Assembly (NCBI GenBank): GCA_902766575.1
Contig: CACXED010000270.1
Location: 1-24,506 of the forward strand
Reading direction: 5' to 3'
Length of the DNA stretch: 24,506 nt
From: an uncultured Ruminococcus sp.
GTDB taxonomy: Bacteria > Bacillota > Clostridia > Oscillospirales > CAG-272
Shown here: piece after piece, positions 7,025 through 14,486 of the stretch
How the letters are laid out: the number at the start of each line of letters is the position of its first letter
Position numbering within the stretch: position 1 is the first letter of the stretch
Notes under the pieces: generated by a model
What the model was told of the DNA's origin: nothing
Databases searched by the model: none
What the model saw: the letters and a program-made list of their open reading frames with translations, nothing else
Position numbers and translations under genes: made by a program

Positions 7025-8659
7025 ATGAACGGCTTCAAAACTACTCTGACCGGCGGGCGACTCGGGAAAATGTTCGGGTCGGCTGCGGACGCTTTTTTAC
7101 ATAGGATCGACCCTCAGCTCCACGCCGGAGCTTACATAGGCGAGCACTCGGGCGGCTTTGCCGAAACTGAGTTCGCCGGGAAATATCTCGACACGTCTGT
7201 AAGATACTGTAAATATTTCAAGGTCATCGGCAGAGACGCGGACGCCGCGCTCGCGCTTGCCAACGCAAAGACTGTCGTCGGCGCTATTATCGAGAACCAG
7301 CGCGAGGACGGCTATATCGGCGGGCTTGGCGAGGGTCACGAGACCGAGGGCTTTTCGGTCTGGAATCAGGCTTTTACAATGCTCGGACTCGTTTCCTACT
7401 TCGAGCTGACCGGAGACCGCGCCGCTCTCGGAGCCGCTGAGCGCATCGCCGAATACAACGCGCTGGTCTTCATGGGAGGAGCCGATATCTGCGGAGGTTC
7501 AAACAACGGCAGTCAGCACCTGTCGCTGCTGCTCCCGCTTGTCCGGCTCAGCAAATACTCGGATAACGGCTCGATAGCGCTGTTCGCGCATTTTATCGTT
7601 TCGAGGATACGCTCGTCTGACAACGATTTTCTCGATTTCGGTTCGATACTCGAGCTGCGCTCGAAAAAGGGCATCGAGAATTTCGTCGTCCTGCTCGGAC
7701 TCCTTGAGTACAGCGAGCGCTTCGACTTTCCCGACGCGACAGACGCCTGTATGAAATACTGGGACGAGCTCGCGTCGACTCAGATCCGCGAAAACGGCAA
7801 CGGCACGCTCGGCGAGGTCTGGACCGAGAACGGCAGCTCTCCGCGTATGCTCGGCGAGGCTGACCGTCCCGACGAGAACTGCGTCGCGGTCGGCTGGATT
7901 GAGTTCAGTCTCGCGCTCTGGCGGCTGACGCACGAGCCGAAATATCTCGACGAGATCGAGCGGACGCTCTACAATCACCTGCTCGGCGCGGTCAGCGAGG
8001 ACGGAGCCGATTTCGCCTACTATCAGCCGAACTACGGCAAAAAGCTCAACCTCACGCCCGAATCGATGTACAAATGCTGCCGTTACCGCGGACACTCGGC
8101 GGTGAGCCAGCTTCCGGATATGCTCTTTTCGCGAATGGGAGACACGATCTTCACGATGGTCTATACCGACGCGGACTACGAGGACGAGGACGTCGGGATC
8201 GAGGAGCGCGCGGTCTATCCCTATGGCTCTGAGGTGAGCCTGAAGCTCAATTTCAAACGCGAGTGCCATCGGAAGCTCGTGCTGAGAGTACCAAAGGACG
8301 TGAGCTCTGTAGAGGTGCTTCTCGATTCGGTGCCGCTCGACGTAAGACCCGAGCGCGGGCTGATCACCCTCTCGATAAGCGCGGGAGGAGTACACGAGCT
8401 TAAGCTCTCCTTCGGCGTAGAGCCTGTGCGAAAGCCTGCAGTCATAGACGGAGTCAGCCGGATCGGCTTCACCTACGGCTGTCTGCTCCTCGCAGCCGAG
8501 ACCGACGGCGATCCCGAAGCGCTGACAGTCGATCCGGACGCGCCGATCATCCCCTGCGGAGAGGGCTTCGGCTTTAAGATCGGAGACGTGAAGCTCACCG
8601 ACTACGCCTCGGCAGGCAGGTCGCACGGCTTTGTAGTCTGGTGCCGCTCTGCCGGATGA
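7025..8659 (+). CDS. GH127-type beta-L-arabinofuranosidase (DUF1680 family)
   Basis: A glycoside hydrolase of 544 aa that would release L-arabinofuranose from plant-derived glycans, with an (alpha/alpha)6 barrel in the first 370 residues and beta-sandwich regions after it. The family's unusual zinc-bound Cys3-Glu site is visible: Glu284 and Cys286 in DENCVAVGW, and Cys351-Cys352 in MYKCCRYRGHS. By comparison with the Bifidobacterium enzyme HypBA1, Cys351 would be the nucleophile, and Glu268, 16 residues before Glu284, would be the acid/base. GH146 enzymes share this site, so the subfamily is open. There is no signal peptide, so it probably acts on imported oligosaccharides. The start has AAAGG 12 bases upstream. 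It is about 500 aa from no other sugar gene: the flanks are tRNA-Pro and a phosphate transporter, and I see no clear promoter of its own. Confidence 0.88.
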   Translation: MNGFKTTLTGGRLGKMFGSAADAFLHRIDPQLHAGAYIGEHSGGFAETEFAGKYLDTSVRYCKYFKVIGRDADAALALANAKTVVGAIIENQREDGYIGGLGEGHETEGFSVWNQAFTMLGLVSYFELTGDRAALGAAERIAEYNALVFMGGADICGGSNNGSQHLSLLLPLVRLSKYSDNGSIALFAHFIVSRIRSSDNDFLDFGSILELRSKKGIENFVVLLGLLEYSERFDFPDATDACMKYWDELASTQIRENGNGTLGEVWTENGSSPRMLGEADRPDENCVAVGWIEFSLALWRLTHEPKYLDEIERTLYNHLLGAVSEDGADFAYYQPNYGKKLNLTPESMYKCCRYRGHSAVSQLPDMLFSRMGDTIFTMVYTDADYEDEDVGIEERAVYPYGSEVSLKLNFKRECHRKLVLRVPKDVSSVEVLLDSVPLDVRPERGLITLSISAGGVHELKLSFGVEPVRKPAVIDGVSRIGFTYGCLLLAAETDGDPEALTVDPDAPIIPCGEGFGFKIGDVKLTDYASAGRSHGFVVWCRSAG

Positions 8660-8723
8660 ATCGGAGTTTTGTAATATTTGTGTAAAGTCTGCCCCTGTCG
8701 GATAAAAAATAACCGGCTCGGGC

Positions 8724-8752
8724 TTGACTTTTTTCGCGCGGTATTATATAAT
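8724..8752 (+). promoter_or_regulatory. Sigma-A promoter of the Na+/phosphate cotransporter gene
   Basis: TTGACT (8724-8729), a 17-bp spacer and a perfect TATAAT (8747-8752) lie 51 bp before the start codon. Confidence 0.85.
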
Positions 8753-8803
8753 AGAAGGTGTGAAATAATGATTGTGTAAAATTATGCTTTACTGGAGTAA
8801 AAA

Positions 8804-10576
8804 ATGGATATTTTCGACCTGATAACACTTCTCGGCGGTCTGGGATTTTTCATGTACGGTATGTCGCTGATGGGCAGCGGGCTCAAGAGCGCCGCAGGTT
8901 CAAAGCTCGAGGCGATTCTTGAAAAATTAGCCGGAACGCCGATCCGCGGAATACTGCTCGGCACAGCCGTCACAGCGATAATTCAGTCCTCGTCGGCTAC
9001 GACCGTAATGGTTGTCGGTTTTGTCAACTCGGGGATCATGAAGCTCGCCAACGCCGTGGGAGTAATAATGGGCGCGAACATCGGTACGACCATGACCGGA
9101 TGGGTGCTCTGTCTTGCGGAGGTCAGCGGAGAATCGGTGATCTTCAGCCTGTTCAAGCCCTCGACCTTTGCTCCGCTTCTCGTTCTGATCGGAACTATCC
9201 TTATCGTCTTTGTCAAGGACTCCAAAAAGCGCAATATCGGAAAGATAATCCTCGGCTTCGGAACGCTGATGGTCGGTATGTCAAATATGTCCGACGCCGC
9301 CGCTCCGCTCGCAGAAATGCCTGAATTTGCCGATTTCATCACGATCTTCTCCAACCCGATACTCGGCATAATATTCGGAACAATAATGACCGCCGTGACC
9401 CAGTCCTCGTCGGCTTCGGTCGGTATCATGCAGGCGTTGGCGCTCTCGGGGATACTTCCATACTCGGCGGTTATCCCGCTGGTGCTCGGAATCGGAATCG
9501 GCGCGAGTATGCCGGTCATGATCTCCTCCATCGGAGCCAACACCGGAGGCAAGCGCACCTCCTTTATCTATCTTTATTTCAACATCCTGCGAACGATCAT
9601 AGTCGCGCCGGTATTCTACATCGCCAACGCGGTGTTCAGGTTCCCGTTCATGCAGGAAAACGCCACAATGTTCGGCATCGCGCTGATCAACACCTGCATC
9701 AACGTTATCGCGACTATAATCCTCTATCCCTTCGCCGGACTGCTTGTCAAGCTGACGGTGCTCACCGTCCGCGACAGCAAAAAAGCCGAGCACACCGGAG
9801 ACCCGATGCTCGAGCTCATCGACAAGCGCTTTCTCGCGACGCCCGAGTACGCGCTCAATCAGTGCCGGACGGTCATTTCGCACATGGCTGAGATGGATCT
9901 CTACAACATCACCACAGCTATGAAGCTCCAGACCAGATACGACGAAAAGCTCGGCAGGATCATCGAGGAGAACGAGAACCTCGCCGACGAATACGAGGAC
10001 GCGCTCGGCTCATATCTCGTCGAGATCAGCCAGATGAATCTCCCCGAAACCGAGAGCTACCGCGCTTCGATGTATATCCACTCCATCGGAGACTTTGAGC
10101 GCATCTCCGACCACTCGATGAACCTCTGCGAGCTGGCGCAGAAGATCGACCGCCAGCATATCGCCTTCTCGGACGGCGCAAAACAGGAGCTCGACACGAT
10201 CAACGCCGCGATAACCGAGATCCTCGAGCTCGCCGTCAAGTCCTTCCGCGAGTCGGACATGAAGTCGGCGATACGCATCGAGCCGCTGGAGGAGGTCATC
10301 GACGTCCTCTGCGACGAGCTCAAGGACAGGCACGTCAAGCGGCTTCAGCAGGGGCTCTGCTCGATCGAGACCGGATTTGTGTTCAACGATCTCGTCAACA
10401 ACTACGAGCGCATCTCCGACCACTGCTCGAACATCGCGATCTACGTCCTGCGCTCAAACGACAAGATCTTCGACCCGCACAAGTATCTGCTCGGCATTGA
10501 GCACAAGGAATACTTTGAGAGTATGTTCCGCGAATACAGCGACAAATATTGCAGCGAGATCGGAATCAAGGTCTGA
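8804..10576 (+). CDS. Na+/phosphate cotransporter family protein with PhoU-like C-terminal domain
   Basis: A membrane protein of 590 aa. The N-terminal half (about 1-320) contains the duplicated Na/Pi-cotransporter repeat, each copy marked by a QSSSA motif at residues 61-65 and 200-204, with the first followed by GVIMGANIGTT. About eight hydrophobic segments are visible. The C-terminal part (about 340-570) is a helical PhoU-like domain (HSIGDFERISDHSMNLCELA and NNYERISDHCSNIAIYV), the two-repeat pattern expected for PhoU. Family members import phosphate with sodium, and the PhoU part probably regulates it; close relatives have also been tied to c-di-AMP or to efflux of excess phosphate. GGAG lies 9 bases before the start. 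It is a single-gene unit with its own promoter and a terminator 10 bases after the stop. Confidence 0.92.
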   Translation: MDIFDLITLLGGLGFFMYGMSLMGSGLKSAAGSKLEAILEKLAGTPIRGILLGTAVTAIIQSSSATTVMVVGFVNSGIMKLANAVGVIMGANIGTTMTGWVLCLAEVSGESVIFSLFKPSTFAPLLVLIGTILIVFVKDSKKRNIGKIILGFGTLMVGMSNMSDAAAPLAEMPEFADFITIFSNPILGIIFGTIMTAVTQSSSASVGIMQALALSGILPYSAVIPLVLGIGIGASMPVMISSIGANTGGKRTSFIYLYFNILRTIIVAPVFYIANAVFRFPFMQENATMFGIALINTCINVIATIILYPFAGLLVKLTVLTVRDSKKAEHTGDPMLELIDKRFLATPEYALNQCRTVISHMAEMDLYNITTAMKLQTRYDEKLGRIIEENENLADEYEDALGSYLVEISQMNLPETESYRASMYIHSIGDFERISDHSMNLCELAQKIDRQHIAFSDGAKQELDTINAAITEILELAVKSFRESDMKSAIRIEPLEEVIDVLCDELKDRHVKRLQQGLCSIETGFVFNDLVNNYERISDHCSNIAIYVLRSNDKIFDPHKYLLGIEHKEYFESMFREYSDKYCSEIGIKV

Positions 10577-10586
10577 TTTCGCAAAG

Positions 10587-10612
10587 AAAAACGCGCCGAT
10601 GGCGCGTTTTTT
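10587..10612. terminator. Bidirectional terminator between the cotransporter gene and spoVAE
   Basis: AAAAACGCGCC (10587-10597) pairs perfectly with GGCGCGTTTTT (10601-10611) around a 3-base loop. A T run follows on the plus strand, and the matching A run serves the converging spoVA operon, which ends 4 bases away. Confidence 0.9.
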
Positions 10613-10615
10613 GCG

Positions 10616-10984
10616 TTATCCCTTCGGCTTGCCCTTGAAGCAGACCGCGACGAGCCAGCCGAAGCAGATCGCCGCGGCGATTCCCGCGGAGGTCGCCGTA
10701 AGCCCGCCGGTCAGCGCTCCGATAAGCCCGCGCTCGCCGATCGCCTTTTTGACTCCGTTCGCCAGAGAATAGCCGAAGCCGGTCAGCGGAACCGTAGCTC
10801 CCGCTCCGGCGAAGTCGACCAGCTTTCCATAGAGACCGACTCCGGTCAGCGCCACTCCGGCAACAACATACAGCACGAGTATCCGCGCCGGAGTCAGCTT
10901 TGTCTTGTCGATCAGTATCTGCGCTATGACGCAGAGCGCTCCTCCGACTGCGAACGCCCAGATATATTCCATTACCTTATCCAT
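10616..10984 (-). CDS. spoVAE: SpoVAE, stage V sporulation protein (SpoVA channel component)
   Basis: A small integral membrane protein of 122 aa with four or so hydrophobic segments. It is a component of the SpoVA complex of the inner spore membrane, which moves Ca2+-dipicolinic acid into the forespore and out again at germination. The family core is FAGAGATVPLTGFGYSLANGVKKAIGERG, closely similar to the matching region of SpoVAC (FAGAGTLVPITGFANAVVSPA), as expected for these related proteins. The start chosen is ATG 10984 (MDKVMEYIWAF), which has GGAGG 6 bases upstream and overlaps the spoVAD stop by 8 bases; the frame is open further upstream but unsupported. It is the last gene of the operon, so I see no spoVAF here. 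Confidence 0.92.
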   Translation of the reverse strand: MDKVMEYIWAFAVGGALCVIAQILIDKTKLTPARILVLYVVAGVALTGVGLYGKLVDFAGAGATVPLTGFGYSLANGVKKAIGERGLIGALTGGLTATSAGIAAAICFGWLVAVCFKGKPKG

Positions 10985-11999
10985 TTTTTGCCTCCGTACT
11001 GCCGGACATCGTGATCCTGACAAGATGCGCGACGCCGGGGATCGTAAGCCCCTGCTGCAGGCTCGCGGGGCTCATCAGCGCTCCGGTCGCTACGAATAGA
11101 ATGTCGGTCAGCTCAAGATCGGCGAGCTTCTTCATTATATACGCCGACAGCACCGTCGCCGAGCATCCGCAGCCTGAGCCTCCCGCGTGGACGTCTTGCC
11201 CGATCCGATCGTAAAGCAGAAGCCCGCAGTCGCGATGAACTCTCGCAATGTCGATCCCCTCGGCCCGGAGAAAGTCGACGAGGATCCCGCTTCCCTCCCA
11301 GCCGAGGTCGCCGGTGAAGATCGCGGAGAACTCGTCGGGGCTCTTGCCAGATTCGTCAAAATAGCGCTTCAGCGTATCGACCGCCGCCGGAGCCATCGCC
11401 GCGCCCATGTTGTTGGCGTCGTTGATGCCCTTGTCGGTGACTCTGCCGGGCAGAACCTCCGAGATATACGGCGGCTTATTGTGTCCCTCGATTATGAACG
11501 CCGCCGAGCCGGTCGCCGTCCACTGAGCCGTCGGCGGGCGCTGACCTCCGTACTCGAGCGGATATCTGAACTGACGCTCCGCCGAGCAGTTGTGCGATGA
11601 CGTGACCGCCGCAGCCCGGTTCAAAAGCCCGGAACTTACCGTCATCGACGCGAGCATCAATCCCTCGGCGATTGTAGAGCAGGCTCCGTAAAGTCCGAAG
11701 AAGGGCGCGTCGAAGTTCGCGAGTCCGTAGCCGCTCGACGTACACTGATTGATAAGATCTCCGGCAAATATCGCGTCGATATCGTGGATCTTGTAACCTC
11801 CCGAATCGAGCGCGCGGTTCAGCGCGAGCCGCTGCATCTCGCTCTCAGACTGCTCCCAGGTCGGCATACCGAAGGTGTCTGTCTCGTCAAAGCCGTCGAA
11901 GTACTTCCCGAGCGGGCCCTCGTGCTCCTTTTTTCCGACGATATTTCCGGTCGCGGCGATCGACGGCGGGTTATTCAGCCTGATTATACCTTTCTGCAT
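10977..11999 (-). CDS. spoVAD: SpoVAD, stage V sporulation protein, dipicolinic acid-binding
   Basis: A 340-aa protein with the thiolase-like fold of SpoVAD. In Bacillus this peripheral protein on the spore inner membrane binds dipicolinic acid directly. Recognisable stretches are TWEQSESEMQRLA (48-60), GDLINQCTSSGYG (80-92), FGLYGACSTIAEG with Cys107, AAVTSSHNCSAERQFRYP, GRVTDKGINDANNMGAAMAPAA and HAGGSGCGCSATVLSAY. Its length agrees with the family (about 335-340). It starts on the last base of the spoVAC stop (TGATG) and overlaps spoVAE at its end, so the three genes are translated as a coupled unit. Confidence 0.96.
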   Translation of the reverse strand: MQKGIIRLNNPPSIAATGNIVGKKEHEGPLGKYFDGFDETDTFGMPTWEQSESEMQRLALNRALDSGGYKIHDIDAIFAGDLINQCTSSGYGLANFDAPFFGLYGACSTIAEGLMLASMTVSSGLLNRAAAVTSSHNCSAERQFRYPLEYGGQRPPTAQWTATGSAAFIIEGHNKPPYISEVLPGRVTDKGINDANNMGAAMAPAAVDTLKRYFDESGKSPDEFSAIFTGDLGWEGSGILVDFLRAEGIDIARVHRDCGLLLYDRIGQDVHAGGSGCGCSATVLSAYIMKKLADLELTDILFVATGALMSPASLQQGLTIPGVAHLVRITMSGSTEAKNG

Positions 12000-12445
12000 C
12001 AGAATATCCTCCCGGCGATATAATAAACCACACCGTAAATCACCGACGCGAGCGTGCCGTAGAGTATCACCGGCCCGGCAATCGTGAATATCTTGGCTCC
12101 GACTCCGAGTATGAAGCCCTCGGCTTTGGTGTCGAGCGCGGGCGAGACGACCGCGTTCGCAAAGCCGGTGATCGGCACGAGCGTTCCCGCTCCGGCGAAT
12201 TTCGCGATGTTGTCAAAGACGTTCAGCCCGGTCAAAAGCGCCGCGATGAACACCAGAGTCACCGGTATGAGCGCCTTGACGTTCTCCTCGCCGATTCCGA
12301 GCGCCTTGTAGATATCTCCCGCCGCCTGTCCGATGCAGCAGATCAGTCCGCCGACGAAGAACGCCTTTGCGCAGTCGGCGGCGAGGTTCGATTTTTTCGC
12401 GCGCTTTTCGGCGTATTTTTTATAGGTCTTATCGTCCATTTCCAT
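11999..12445 (-). CDS. spoVAC: SpoVAC, stage V sporulation protein, channel subunit
   Basis: A membrane protein of 148 aa with a charged N-terminus (MEMDDKTYKKYAEKRAKKS) and several hydrophobic segments, including AKAFFVGGLICCIGQA and GTLASVIYGVVYYIAG. SpoVAC of B. subtilis acts as a mechanosensitive channel that releases dipicolinic acid early in germination. The start is ATG 12445: AGGAGG ends 8 bases before it, whereas an in-frame TTG 18 bases further up would lie before the ribosome binding site. It is the first gene of spoVAC-AD-AE, behind a HAD phosphatase gene and a hairpin. In a spore former this operon is expected to be forespore-specific (sigma-G). Confidence 0.94.
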   Translation of the reverse strand: MEMDDKTYKKYAEKRAKKSNLAADCAKAFFVGGLICCIGQAAGDIYKALGIGEENVKALIPVTLVFIAALLTGLNVFDNIAKFAGAGTLVPITGFANAVVSPALDTKAEGFILGVGAKIFTIAGPVILYGTLASVIYGVVYYIAGRIF

Positions 12446-12453
12446 TTGATTTT

Positions 12454-12459
12454 CCTCCT
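12454..12459 (-). promoter_or_regulatory. Ribosome binding site that decides the spoVAC start
   Basis: AGGAGG on the minus strand, 8 bases before ATG 12445. It rules out the in-frame TTG at 12463, which would place the site inside the coding region. Confidence 0.85.
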
Positions 12460-12465
12460 GCAAAT

Positions 12466-12503
12466 AAAAGCTCTCCCGCGGATTAGTTTTTCCGCGGGAG
12501 AGC
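12466..12503 (-). terminator. Hairpin with T tract between the HAD phosphatase gene and spoVAC
   Basis: A perfect 13-bp inverted repeat (12470-12482 with 12491-12503) encloses an 8-base loop. On the minus strand it is followed by TTTTATTT. It lies 14 bases after the HAD stop and only 24 bases before the spoVAC start, so it should end the HAD transcript, or partly attenuate read-through into spoVA. Confidence 0.75.
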
Positions 12504-12512
12504 GATTTATGC
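12484..12512 (-). promoter_or_regulatory. Candidate sigma-G type promoter overlapping the hairpin, for spoVA
   Basis: On the minus strand GCATA (12508-12512) fits the sigma-F/G -35 consensus. AAAACTA (12484-12490), 17 bp later, fits the -10 consensus CATnnTA at only three of five fixed positions. Transcription would begin in the second arm of the hairpin, so the spoVA mRNA would lack the terminator. The match is partial. Confidence 0.3.
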
Positions 12513-12517
12513 GTTTT

Positions 12518-13168
12518 TCAGCCGATCAGCAGCTTTTCGAGCGACGCTATGTCCTCCGCGATGAAATCGGCGCGGTGCTCCTCGAACTCAGCCCGGCTTC
12601 CGTAGCCCCAGAGCACGGCTATCGACGGCAGACCATTCTTCCGTGCGCCCTCGATGTCGTGCAGACGGTCGCCGACCATGATCGCTCTGCTCTTGTCGAG
12701 AGGATGATTCTCAAGCGCCCACGCGATCACCTCGTCCTTTTTCGTCCGTCTGCCGTCGAGCTCGCAGCCGAACGCCGCGTCGAAATATTTCGAAAGCCCG
12801 AAGCGCTCGAGTATCTTCTCCGCTGAAAAGATCGGCTTTGAAGTTGCAAGCACGAGGTCGGCTCCAGCCGCTTTCAGCCGCCCGAGCAGCTCGTGGATTC
12901 CGTCGTAGACCCTGCAGTCGTAAAGCGCGCCGCCGCCGTTGTAGAGCTCGCGATAGTACGCGACCGCCTGAATTGCCTGCTCGCGCGAGAAGCCGTAAAA
13001 TTCCATGTACGAGTCGTAGAGCGGCGGTCCGATAAAGCGCAAAAGCTCGCTCTGCTCGGCTTTTATCCCGAATTTTTCGAGAGAATACTGCACCGAGCGC
13101 GTGATTCCGCTCGCCGGGTCGGTCAGCGTGCCGTCGAGGTCGAATAAAATGTGATCGTATTTTTTCAT
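12518..13168 (-). CDS. HAD-family hydrolase, phosphoglycolate phosphatase-like
   Basis: A cytoplasmic phosphatase of 216 aa in the haloacid dehalogenase superfamily. Motif I is DLDGTLTD with Asp10 and Asp12, motif II is ATS (Ser110), motif III Lys is probably Lys144, and motif IV is GDRLHDIEGARKNG with Asp167 and Asp171. The helical cap between residues 15 and 90 (class I) makes it look like Gph/pyrophosphatase-type enzymes that act on small phosphomonoesters; the substrate cannot be told from sequence. The start has AAAGGA 8 bases upstream. Just ahead of it, at 13187-13215, is the promoter of the divergent oxidoreductase gene; no clear sigma-A promoter for this gene was found. It is immediately followed by a terminator hairpin and spoVA. 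Confidence 0.88.
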   Translation of the reverse strand: MKKYDHILFDLDGTLTDPASGITRSVQYSLEKFGIKAEQSELLRFIGPPLYDSYMEFYGFSREQAIQAVAYYRELYNGGGALYDCRVYDGIHELLGRLKAAGADLVLATSKPIFSAEKILERFGLSKYFDAAFGCELDGRRTKKDEVIAWALENHPLDKSRAIMVGDRLHDIEGARKNGLPSIAVLWGYGSRAEFEEHRADFIAEDIASLEKLLIG

Positions 13169-13186
13169 TTTTAATTCCTTTATATG

Positions 13187-13215
13187 TTGACATGGGTGGG
13201 CTTATGTGATAAAAT
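13187..13215 (+). promoter_or_regulatory. Sigma-A promoter of the FAD oxidoreductase gene
   Basis: A perfect TTGACA (13187-13192), a 17-bp spacer and TAAAAT (13210-13215) lie 30 bp before the start codon. The -35 box is only about 18 bp from the start of the divergent HAD gene. Confidence 0.8.
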
Positions 13216-13245
13216 AATGGTAATCTTTTTTGTGAGGTAATCAGA

Positions 13246-14481
13246 ATGGCAAACTTTATTACCGAGCCTGAGCGCGAAATTCCGGTCTCGGGCGAATGTG
13301 ACGTGCTTGTCTGCGGAGGCGGTATCGCCGGAATTTCCTCCGCGCTCGCCGCAGCGAGAAACGGCGCTAAGGTCATACTTATCGAGCGCGAGTTCATGCT
13401 CGGCGGACTGGCGACGCTCGGACTTGTGACGATATATCTGCCGCTCTGCGACGGCGAGGGAACGCAGGTCAGCTTCGGCATCGCCGACGAGCTTCTGCGT
13501 CTCTCGATAGCCCGCGGAGTCATCGAGGACAAATATCCCGGTCCGTGGCTCGAGGGCGGCTCCAGGGAGGAGCGCACTAAACGCCGCTTTGAGGTGCAAT
13601 ACAACCCGAACATCTTCGCCTGCGACGCGGAAAAGCTGCTCGTCGACAGCGGAGTCGAGATCATCTACGGCACGGTCGCCGCTGCGGCTGTCGTCGAGGA
13701 CGGCAGGATAACCTCGGTTGTCGTCGAAAACAAATCGGGACGCTCGGCGATAAGCGCCAAGGCTGTCGTCGACTGCACCGGTGACGCGGACATCTGCCAG
13801 CTTTCGGGCGAGGAGACCGCTCTGTTCGGCAAGGGAAACGTCCTTGCCGCATGGTACTACCGCTACAGTCCCGAGTATGGCGTAAAGCTCAAAATGCACG
13901 GCTTTGCCGACGTCGTCGGGGACGACAAGAAGTCGGCGGCTCAGCAGCTGATTCCGCGCCGCTTCAAGGGCGTCGACGCCAAGATGATCAGCGAGATGGA
14001 GATCATCTCCCATCAGCACGCCCTCGCCGACGCGATGAAGCTCCGCGAGACCGACGGCTCGACTATCCCGGTTATTTTCCCGACGATCCCGCAGCTCAGA
14101 ATGACCCGAAAGCTCGTCGGCGCGGCGATCCCGACCGACCAGCCGACCCACAAATTCGAGGAGACGAGCATCGGTCTCTACTCCGACTGGCGCAAGAGCG
14201 GTCCGGTCTACGAGCTGCCCTACGGTTCGCTCTACGGAAATCGCGTCAAGAATCTCATCACCGCCGGACGGAATATCTCGGTCAGCGACGAGCTCTGGGA
14301 CGTCACGCGCGTGATACCCGTCTGCGCGGTCTCGGGCGAGGCTGCGGGAACTGCCGCGGCTATGGCTTCAGCGACCGGCGAGAGCTTTTCCGAGCTCGAT
14401 GTAAAGGCGCTCCAGAAGCGTCTCTCGGACGCAGGAGTAAAGCTCCACTGCTCCGAAGTCGGACTTGCGAACAAAGCCTGA
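13246..14481 (+). CDS. FAD-dependent oxidoreductase (PF12831-like)
   Basis: A 411-aa flavoprotein. The N-terminal Rossmann motif is CDVLVCGGGIAGISSALAAA with GGGIAG at 24-29, followed by the acidic strand end LIERE (Glu48) and MLGGLATLGL. A second FAD contact is visible near the C-terminus (NLITAGRNISVSDELWDVTR, then SGEAAGTAAAMA). The pattern fits the FAD_oxidored family, whose members have diverse or unknown substrates. I cannot give a reaction; the middle region that would decide it (TDGSTIPVIFPTIPQLRMTRK) is not diagnostic to me. GAGG lies 9 bases before ATG 13246. It is a single-gene unit that converges on topB with only 5 bases between stop codons. Confidence 0.85.
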   Translation: MANFITEPEREIPVSGECDVLVCGGGIAGISSALAAARNGAKVILIEREFMLGGLATLGLVTIYLPLCDGEGTQVSFGIADELLRLSIARGVIEDKYPGPWLEGGSREERTKRRFEVQYNPNIFACDAEKLLVDSGVEIIYGTVAAAAVVEDGRITSVVVENKSGRSAISAKAVVDCTGDADICQLSGEETALFGKGNVLAAWYYRYSPEYGVKLKMHGFADVVGDDKKSAAQQLIPRRFKGVDAKMISEMEIISHQHALADAMKLRETDGSTIPVIFPTIPQLRMTRKLVGAAIPTDQPTHKFEETSIGLYSDWRKSGPVYELPYGSLYGNRVKNLITAGRNISVSDELWDVTRVIPVCAVSGEAAGTAAAMASATGESFSELDVKALQKRLSDAGVKLHCSEVGLANKA

Positions 14482-14486
14482 AATTT

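Noticed and set aside
7499..8626. A 375-codon open frame on the minus strand inside the GH127 gene
   Set aside because: It lies wholly within a gene with clear family motifs, has no recognisable motifs of its own, and reflects the GC-rich codon use that leaves few stops in antisense frames.
8660..8740. Imperfect GC-rich inverted repeat around 8688-8723 after the GH127 gene, followed by TTGACTTTTTT
   Set aside because: Only 8 of 11 positions pair, and the T stretch overlaps the -35 box of the next promoter, so a terminator call is not secure.
10985..11023. A longer SpoVAE starting MSGSRCPAV
   Set aside because: The extra residues lie inside spoVAD and have no ribosome binding site; GGAGG positions the start at 10984.
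13169..13200. A sigma-G-like promoter upstream of the HAD gene (ACATA with CATATAA on the minus strand)
   Set aside because: The spacer is 16 bp and the -10 does not match CATnnTA at its last positions.
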